A stretch of DNA of 10,795 nucleotides from Lysobacterales bacterium (GTDB taxonomy: Bacteria; Pseudomonadota; Gammaproteobacteria; Xanthomonadales; S139-57). The notes below the pieces were generated by a model that was given only the letters and a program-made list of their open reading frames with translations, was not told where the DNA came from and made no database searches. Numbering within the stretch: position 1 is the first letter of the stretch; each line of letters begins with the position of its first letter. Location of the stretch: NCBI GenBank assembly GCA_026993285.1, contig JALWTZ010000425.1, positions 1 to 10,795 on the forward strand. Reading direction: 5' to 3'. This document shows positions 7,201 to 10,795 of the stretch, one piece after another. A program made the position numbers and the translations under genes.

Positions 7201-7911
7201 ATGCGGATTCTCCTGCTGCAAACCGGCTCCACGCTGGAAGAAATCCAGCAAGGCCCGGGTGACTTCGACCGGCTGTTCGCCCGCCATCTGTTGCCCGGAC
7301 AGACACTCACCCGGGTCAATGTCCAGCAACAGCCACCACCGGAACCGCTCGGTTATGGCGCCGTTCTCATCTCCGGTTCCCCGGCCATGGTGACCGATGA
7401 TGCGCCCTGGTCATTGGCTGTGGAACAATGGATTCGGCAATATGCCGATACCCGTCCCCTGCTGGGTGTTTGCTATGGCCACCAGCTGATTGCCCGCGCC
7501 TTGGGGGGCGTGGTGGACAACAACCCCAATGGGCGGCAAATCGGTACCCGACAAGTGGAGCGGACCGAAGCGCAGGATCCGATGTTTTCCGGCCTGCCGG
7601 AAAAGTTTCCGGCCCAGACCACCCATGTGCAATCAGTGCTGAAACTACCCGCCGGTGCCTGCCTGCTGGCCCGCACCGAACTGGACCCCCACCACGCCTT
7701 CCGCTGGGGGCAACAAACCTGGGGCGTACAGTTCCATCCCGAATTCGACGAAGCCATCACCCGTGCCTATCTACGCCATCGCAGGCAAGCACTGCTGGAT
7801 GAAGGGCTGCCACAAGCCCGCCTGTTGCAGGCATGCCGCCCCAGCCCACAAGCCACTGCCGTATTGCAGAACTTCTACCGACTGGCCGCGGACCAGCAGG
7901 TGCAGGCATGA
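7201..7911 (+). CDS. Class I glutamine amidotransferase-like protein
   Basis: This is a stand-alone glutamine amidotransferase domain of the GMP-synthase-like class, 236 residues. The catalytic triad is visible: nucleophile Cys91 in LLGVCYGHQLIARALGG, and His179 with Glu181 in WGVQFHPEFDE. The oxyanion-strand segment VLISGSPAMV (56-65) and NNPNGRQIGTRQVE (107-120) also fit. Such proteins hydrolyse glutamine and pass ammonia to a partner, or act as gamma-glutamyl hydrolases. No ATP-pyrophosphatase domain is attached, so it is not GuaA. The acceptor is unknown. It starts 3 bp after tatC and its stop overlaps the acetyltransferase start as ATGA, so the two are probably made together. It is likely cytoplasmic. 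Catalytic competence is well supported, the substrate is not. Confidence 0.88.
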   Translation: MRILLLQTGSTLEEIQQGPGDFDRLFARHLLPGQTLTRVNVQQQPPPEPLGYGAVLISGSPAMVTDDAPWSLAVEQWIRQYADTRPLLGVCYGHQLIARALGGVVDNNPNGRQIGTRQVERTEAQDPMFSGLPEKFPAQTTHVQSVLKLPAGACLLARTELDPHHAFRWGQQTWGVQFHPEFDEAITRAYLRHRRQALLDEGLPQARLLQACRPSPQATAVLQNFYRLAADQQVQA

Positions 7912-8492
7912 TCGAAACCGAACGCACCCGCATCGTCCTGCTGCAACCGGACCAGGCCCATTTGCTGGTGCAGTATCACCTGGAAAACCGCGCCCATATC
8001 GAGCCCTGGGAGCCGGTACGACCGGATGATTTCTATCAGCTGGACAGCATGCGCCAGCTGATCACCAAACAATGGAATGATTTTCTCCATAACCGGGCGG
8101 CCAATTTCAGCGCCCTGACCCCGGAAGGAGACCGGATGCTGGCCAGCTGTTCCCTGCACCAGATCATCGGTGAGCCGGTGCACAAGGCCATGCTGGGCTA
8201 TTCCGTGAGCGCAGATCAGGAAGGCACCGGGCTGATGTATGAAGTGGCACAGGCCGTGCTGGAGTTTGCCTGGAAAAAGCTGGAGCTGCACCAGCTGGTT
8301 GCCACCCATGCCGTGGACAACCAGCGCAGTTGCCGCCTGCTCGGGCGGCTGGGCTTTCACCCCGTGGGCGAACTACCCCGCTACCTGCGTACAACCCGTG
8401 GCTGGGAAGATCACCTGTTGCATCACAAGCTCAACCCGCTGGAAGCCGGCAACCATGGCCAGCCCAGCCTGTTGGGCGCGGATGGCGATTGA
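7908..8492 (+). CDS. GNAT acetyltransferase, RimJ/RimL type
   Basis: A 194-residue Gcn5-related N-acetyltransferase of the kind that acetylates protein N-termini (RimJ/RimL) or small amines. The N-terminus ETERTRIVLLQPDQAHLLVQ and IEPWEP fit the first strands of this subgroup. Motif A is SADQEGTGLMYEVAQAVLEF (acetyl-CoA pyrophosphate loop Q-x-G-x-G). Motif B is HAVDNQRSCRLLGRLGF, with the usual Asn-x-x-Ser and R-L-G-F pattern. The start at 7908 is chosen because ATGA joins it to the amidotransferase stop; the frame is open further upstream but only inside that gene. It is the last gene of the operon and is followed by a hairpin at 8493-8512. Its target cannot be deduced; RimJ-like ribosomal-protein acetylation is one possibility. 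Confidence 0.88.
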   Translation: MIETERTRIVLLQPDQAHLLVQYHLENRAHIEPWEPVRPDDFYQLDSMRQLITKQWNDFLHNRAANFSALTPEGDRMLASCSLHQIIGEPVHKAMLGYSVSADQEGTGLMYEVAQAVLEFAWKKLELHQLVATHAVDNQRSCRLLGRLGFHPVGELPRYLRTTRGWEDHLLHHKLNPLEAGNHGQPSLLGADGD

Positions 8493-8512
8493 AACCGCCG
8501 GAACAGGCGGTT
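8493..8512. terminator. Hairpin between convergent genes, possible terminator
   Basis: AACCGCC (8493-8499) and GGCGGTT (8506-8512) form a perfect 7-bp stem around the loop GGAACA, directly after the acetyltransferase stop and 19 bases before the end of the leftward small gene. The flanking T or A runs are short (TT rightward, TTTC leftward), so intrinsic termination would be weak. Its position between two convergent genes is the main support. Confidence 0.45.
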
Positions 8513-8531
8513 GGCATTCATACCAGGGTGA

Positions 8532-8966
8532 TCAGGGCTCCGGCGCAATATCCGGGCGATCCATCTTGCAGGCCTGGGCCTGTACCTTCCACACCACCGG
8601 CTCCCAGTAGTTACCATCCGGGCCCACATCCAGGCGCTTCTTGCGAATGAAACGTGCCGCCAGCTTGTAGGTATATCCAGGCTCCACATCAATGGTCAAC
8701 GCCTTGGGACGCTGGCGATAGGAAGGCTTGCGCCGCAGCATGGGGTCGGAAATCAACTCGTGCATTTCCACCACATGCTTGCCCGGTGCCACGCGAAAAA
8801 TCTCCCGGGTATGTACCTTGCTGTTACCATCGATACGGTATAGTGCCACCGGATACAGATCACGCGCCTCCGGCGGATGATGAAAAATGGACAACCGGCC
8901 GCACTCCGCCGCCTGCAGGGGCAGGGCAGCGACCAGGCACAACAGAACCAGCACCCGTATTCTCAT
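8532..8966 (-). CDS. Small exported protein of unknown function
   Basis: I do not recognise this 144-residue protein. It has a clear Sec signal peptide (MRIRVLVLLCLVAALPLQAA, cleavage near residue 20). The mature part holds two cysteines (Cys22 and Cys133) near its two ends that could form a disulfide, and no lipobox at the cleavage site. Alternating strands such as YPVALYRIDG (38-47), FRVAPGKHVVEMHEL (57-71), ALTIDVEPGYTYKLAARF (89-106) and YWEPVVW (120-126) suggest a small beta-sandwich. The wording 'PG-H-V' and 'EPG-TY-L-A' is reminiscent of PEGA-like or similar surface beta-domains, which is only a hint. The start at 8966 has GAGGTG about 6 bases upstream; the longer open frame to 9212 runs into the divergent speE gene. 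It is a single gene, convergent with the operon on its left. Confidence 0.75.
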   Translation of the reverse strand: MRIRVLVLLCLVAALPLQAAECGRLSIFHHPPEARDLYPVALYRIDGNSKVHTREIFRVAPGKHVVEMHELISDPMLRRKPSYRQRPKALTIDVEPGYTYKLAARFIRKKRLDVGPDGNYWEPVVWKVQAQACKMDRPDIAPEP

Positions 8967-9077
8967 GATTTTCACCTCGCTTTTGACCGCTCTGCCAGCA
9001 GAATAACCGCTGGGGATGAACCGAAACTGAACAACAGGACTTCGCCTGCCCGTGAAGAAACCCCTTTCATTTCGGTA

Positions 9078-9105
9078 TAGAAAAAAACCGGATAGCCGGT
9101 ACAAT
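9078..9105 (+). promoter_or_regulatory. Possible promoter of speE
   Basis: TACAAT (9100-9105, 5 of 6 to TATAAT) with TAGAAA (9078-9083, 4 of 6 to TTGACA) 16 bases upstream would start transcription near 9112, about 30 bases before the speE ATG at 9142. A short inverted repeat, ACCGG (9087-9091) and CCGGT (9096-9100), lies in the spacer. The -35 match is weak. If correct, it rules out the longer reading frame that begins with GTG at 9052. Confidence 0.35.
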
Positions 9106-9141
9106 GCACCGTCTGTTTTCAGTGAAAAAATCCACATACTC

Positions 9142-10011
9142 ATGGCCCTGAACGAAACGGAATGGTTTACCGAAATCCAGGACAAGACCGGCACGGCCTT
9201 TTCCCTGCGCATCCGCGAGCGGCTGCACAGTGAAAAAAGCCCCTACCAGCAGATCGACATCTACGAGACCACGGATTTTGGCCGGCTGATGATTCTGGAC
9301 GGCTGCACCATGGTCAGTGACCGGGACAACTTTCTCTACCACGAAATGATGACCCACCCGGCCCTGTTCACGCATCCTGCCGCGCGGCAAGTGGCCATCA
9401 TCGGCGGTGGCGACTGCGGCACCCTGCGGGAAGTGCTGCGCCACGACAGTGTGGAACAGGCCTGGCAGATTGAAATTGATGAGCGGGTCACCCGCCTGTC
9501 GGAACAGTATTTTCCAGCGCTTTGTGAAGCCAACGATGACCCGCGTGCCGAACTGCTGTTCGAAGACGGGATCGCATGGATGAATAACCGGCCGGAAAAA
9601 AGCCTGGACCTGATCATCATCGACAGCACCGACCCGGTAGGCCCGGCCGAGGGCCTGTTTGGCCTGCCCTTCTACCTCAGCTGCCTGGCCGCACTCAAGC
9701 CGGGCGGCCTGCTGATTCAGCAAACCGAATCCCCCCTGCTGCATCTGGAGCTGATCCGCGATGTACACAGCACCCTGCGCCAGGCCGGTTTTCAGGCGGT
9801 CAGGCCCCTGCTGTTTCCCCAGCCCATCTACCCCTCGGGCTGGTGGAGTGCCACCATGGCACGCAAGGAGGCGGATCTCAACGGCTTTCGGGAAATGGGC
9901 GCGGCCAGCAAGGGCTTTCCCACCCGTTACTACAGTGTGGAAACCCACAAGGCCGCACTGGCAACACCGCCCTTCCTGCAACAGGCGCTGGAAGCCACGG
10001 GCGCGCCATGA
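9142..10011 (+). CDS. speE: Spermidine synthase (polyamine aminopropyltransferase)
   Basis: SpeE transfers the aminopropyl group of decarboxylated S-adenosylmethionine to putrescine, making spermidine in the cytoplasm. The 289 residues show the N-terminal beta-domain ending in FGRLMILDGCTMVSDRDNFLYHEMMTHP (46-73). The Rossmann nucleotide loop IIGGGDCGTLREV (86-98) follows, then the acidic strand end QIEID (109-113) and the catalytic DSTDPVGPAEGLF (161-173, Asp161). FPQPIYPSGWWS (225-236) resembles the Xanthomonas-like subgroup, which also carries Cys after GGGD. The start at 9142 gives the family's normal N-terminus, though no strong ribosome site precedes it; the frame is open from a GTG at 9052, but those residues look untranslated. 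No speD or speA/speC is in the window. The stop overlaps the start of the TatD-family gene (ATGA). Confidence 0.95.
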   Translation: MALNETEWFTEIQDKTGTAFSLRIRERLHSEKSPYQQIDIYETTDFGRLMILDGCTMVSDRDNFLYHEMMTHPALFTHPAARQVAIIGGGDCGTLREVLRHDSVEQAWQIEIDERVTRLSEQYFPALCEANDDPRAELLFEDGIAWMNNRPEKSLDLIIIDSTDPVGPAEGLFGLPFYLSCLAALKPGGLLIQQTESPLLHLELIRDVHSTLRQAGFQAVRPLLFPQPIYPSGWWSATMARKEADLNGFREMGAASKGFPTRYYSVETHKAALATPPFLQQALEATGAP

Positions 10012-10795
10012 GCCGCAAAAAACCCGCCGCACCGGTCTTTCAGACGCCCATCTACGAAACCCACTGCCATCTGGACCGGCTCAAACAGGCACCGCTGGCT
10101 GAATTGATCGCGCAGGCCCAGTCTGTCGGCGTGGAACGCATCCTCACCATCGCGGTGGAACCGGATGACCAGCAAACCGTACTGGAACTGGCCGACACCC
10201 ATGAGGCCGTTTTCGCCACCCAGGGCATTCACCCCCATGATGCCGAACGGTTGGACAGCCGCGTACTGGAGCAAATGCGCCAGGGGCTGGCCCATTGCAA
10301 AACCCTGGCCGTGGGAGAAATCGGCCTGGACTACTACTACGATCACGCCGACCGGGCCGTTCAGCGGCGGGTATTCGCCACGCAGCTGCAACTGGCGGTG
10401 GAATTGGAGCTACCGGTGGTCATCCACACCCGGGATGCCGATGACGACACCCGCGCCATCCTGGCCGAACATGCCCCCGATCTGAAACGCAAGGGGGTCA
10501 TTCACAGCTTTACCTCCTCCCAGAGCCTGGCCGATTTCTGCCTGGATGCCGGCTTCATGCTCGGCTTCAACGGCATCATCACCTTCAACAAGGCCGACAA
10601 TGTCCGTTCCGTGCTGCGCAACACCCCACCGGAACGCCTGTTGAGTGAAACCGACGCACCCTACCTCACGCCCGTGCCCTGGCGCGGGCACGAGAACGCG
10701 CCCCACCACCTGCCCTGGGTATTGCAACGCATGGCGGATGAACTGCAACAGCCGCCGGAGATCCTCGCCGAACATTGCCGGGCCAATGCCTGGCG
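10008..10795 (+). CDS. TatD-family metal-dependent hydrolase, cut by window edge
   Basis: A TIM-barrel metallohydrolase of the TatD/YcfH family, members of which act as 3'-5' DNases or on related substrates with divalent metals. 262 residues are visible, close to the whole usual length of about 260-265; the frame is still open at the edge. The metal ligands are all present: ETHCHLD (17-23, His19 and His21), GIHPHD (73-78), VGEIGLDYY (102-110, Glu104), VVIHTRDA (137-144, His140), VIHSFTS (164-170, His166) and LLSETDAPYLTPVPWRG (211-227, Asp216). The C-terminal wording is closer to YcfH than to TatD itself. The start at 10008 overlaps the speE stop by 4 bp, indicating translational coupling. 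It is not part of the tat operon about 2.8 kb away; despite its name, the family is not needed for Tat export. Confidence 0.94.
   Translation, partial: MSRKKPAAPVFQTPIYETHCHLDRLKQAPLAELIAQAQSVGVERILTIAVEPDDQQTVLELADTHEAVFATQGIHPHDAERLDSRVLEQMRQGLAHCKTLAVGEIGLDYYYDHADRAVQRRVFATQLQLAVELELPVVIHTRDADDDTRAILAEHAPDLKRKGVIHSFTSSQSLADFCLDAGFMLGFNGIITFNKADNVRSVLRNTPPERLLSETDAPYLTPVPWRGHENAPHHLPWVLQRMADELQQPPEILAEHCRANAW

Noticed and set aside
9400..9440. Cys after GGGD in the spermidine synthase nucleotide loop, where E. coli has Gly
   Set aside because: The GGGDCGTLREV form is, as I recall, standard in the Xanthomonas-like subgroup of SpeE; the catalytic Asp161 and the rest of the site are normal, so this is a subgroup mark rather than a defect.
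9067..10032. Leftward open frame of 321 codons opposite speE
   Set aside because: speE on the other strand has complete catalytic motifs; this frame has no recognisable feature or ribosome site.
10008..10795. TatD-family gene as a functional part of the Tat operon
   Set aside because: It is coupled to speE, separated from tatABC by a leftward gene and a divergent region, and TatD-type nucleases are known not to be needed for Tat export.

Overview
The window reads as ordinary chromosome of a GC-rich gammaproteobacterium. It holds a PlsB-type glycerol-3-phosphate acyltransferase, a complete tatABC set and a spermidine synthase of the subgroup with a GGGDCGTLRE nucleotide-binding loop, which I remember from Xanthomonas-like bacteria. 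Genes are packed tightly, with several ATGA stop/start overlaps. I cannot name the genus. I saw no tRNA, rRNA, insertion sequence, CRISPR array, phage gene or broken gene, and codon use looks even throughout.

Left part (1-4201): the 3' end of an NAD-dependent 3-beta-HSD/epimerase family gene, probably oleD of long-chain olefin biosynthesis, runs rightward and overlaps the end of leftward plsB by 10 bp. plsB is divergent from a DUF1415 gene, with 66 bp between their starts. The DUF1415 gene meets a leftward FrnE/DsbA-like thioredoxin-fold oxidoreductase gene tail to tail with no gap.

Middle (4202-8512): a good sigma-70-like promoter at 4250-4278 precedes seven tightly spaced rightward genes that look like one operon. 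They encode a secreted repeat protein with an IPTL-CTERM-like C-terminal sorting tail, a secreted SYLF (Ysc84-type) protein, TatA, TatB (GTG start), TatC, a class I glutamine amidotransferase and a RimJ/RimL-type GNAT acetyltransferase. A small hairpin after the last gene could end transcription from both sides. The theme of the first five genes is the cell envelope and protein export; the last two are soluble enzymes with unknown substrates.

Right part (8532-10795): a small leftward gene for an exported protein I do not recognise is divergent from speE (spermidine synthase). speE overlaps by 4 bp the start of a TatD-family metal-dependent hydrolase gene, which runs off the right edge only a few residues short of its expected end.

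I found no convincing undescribed defence or mobile system. The observations most worth following are the sorting-tail protein paired with a SYLF protein, the unusual partners of tatABC, the amidotransferase-acetyltransferase pair, and the unrecognised small exported protein.
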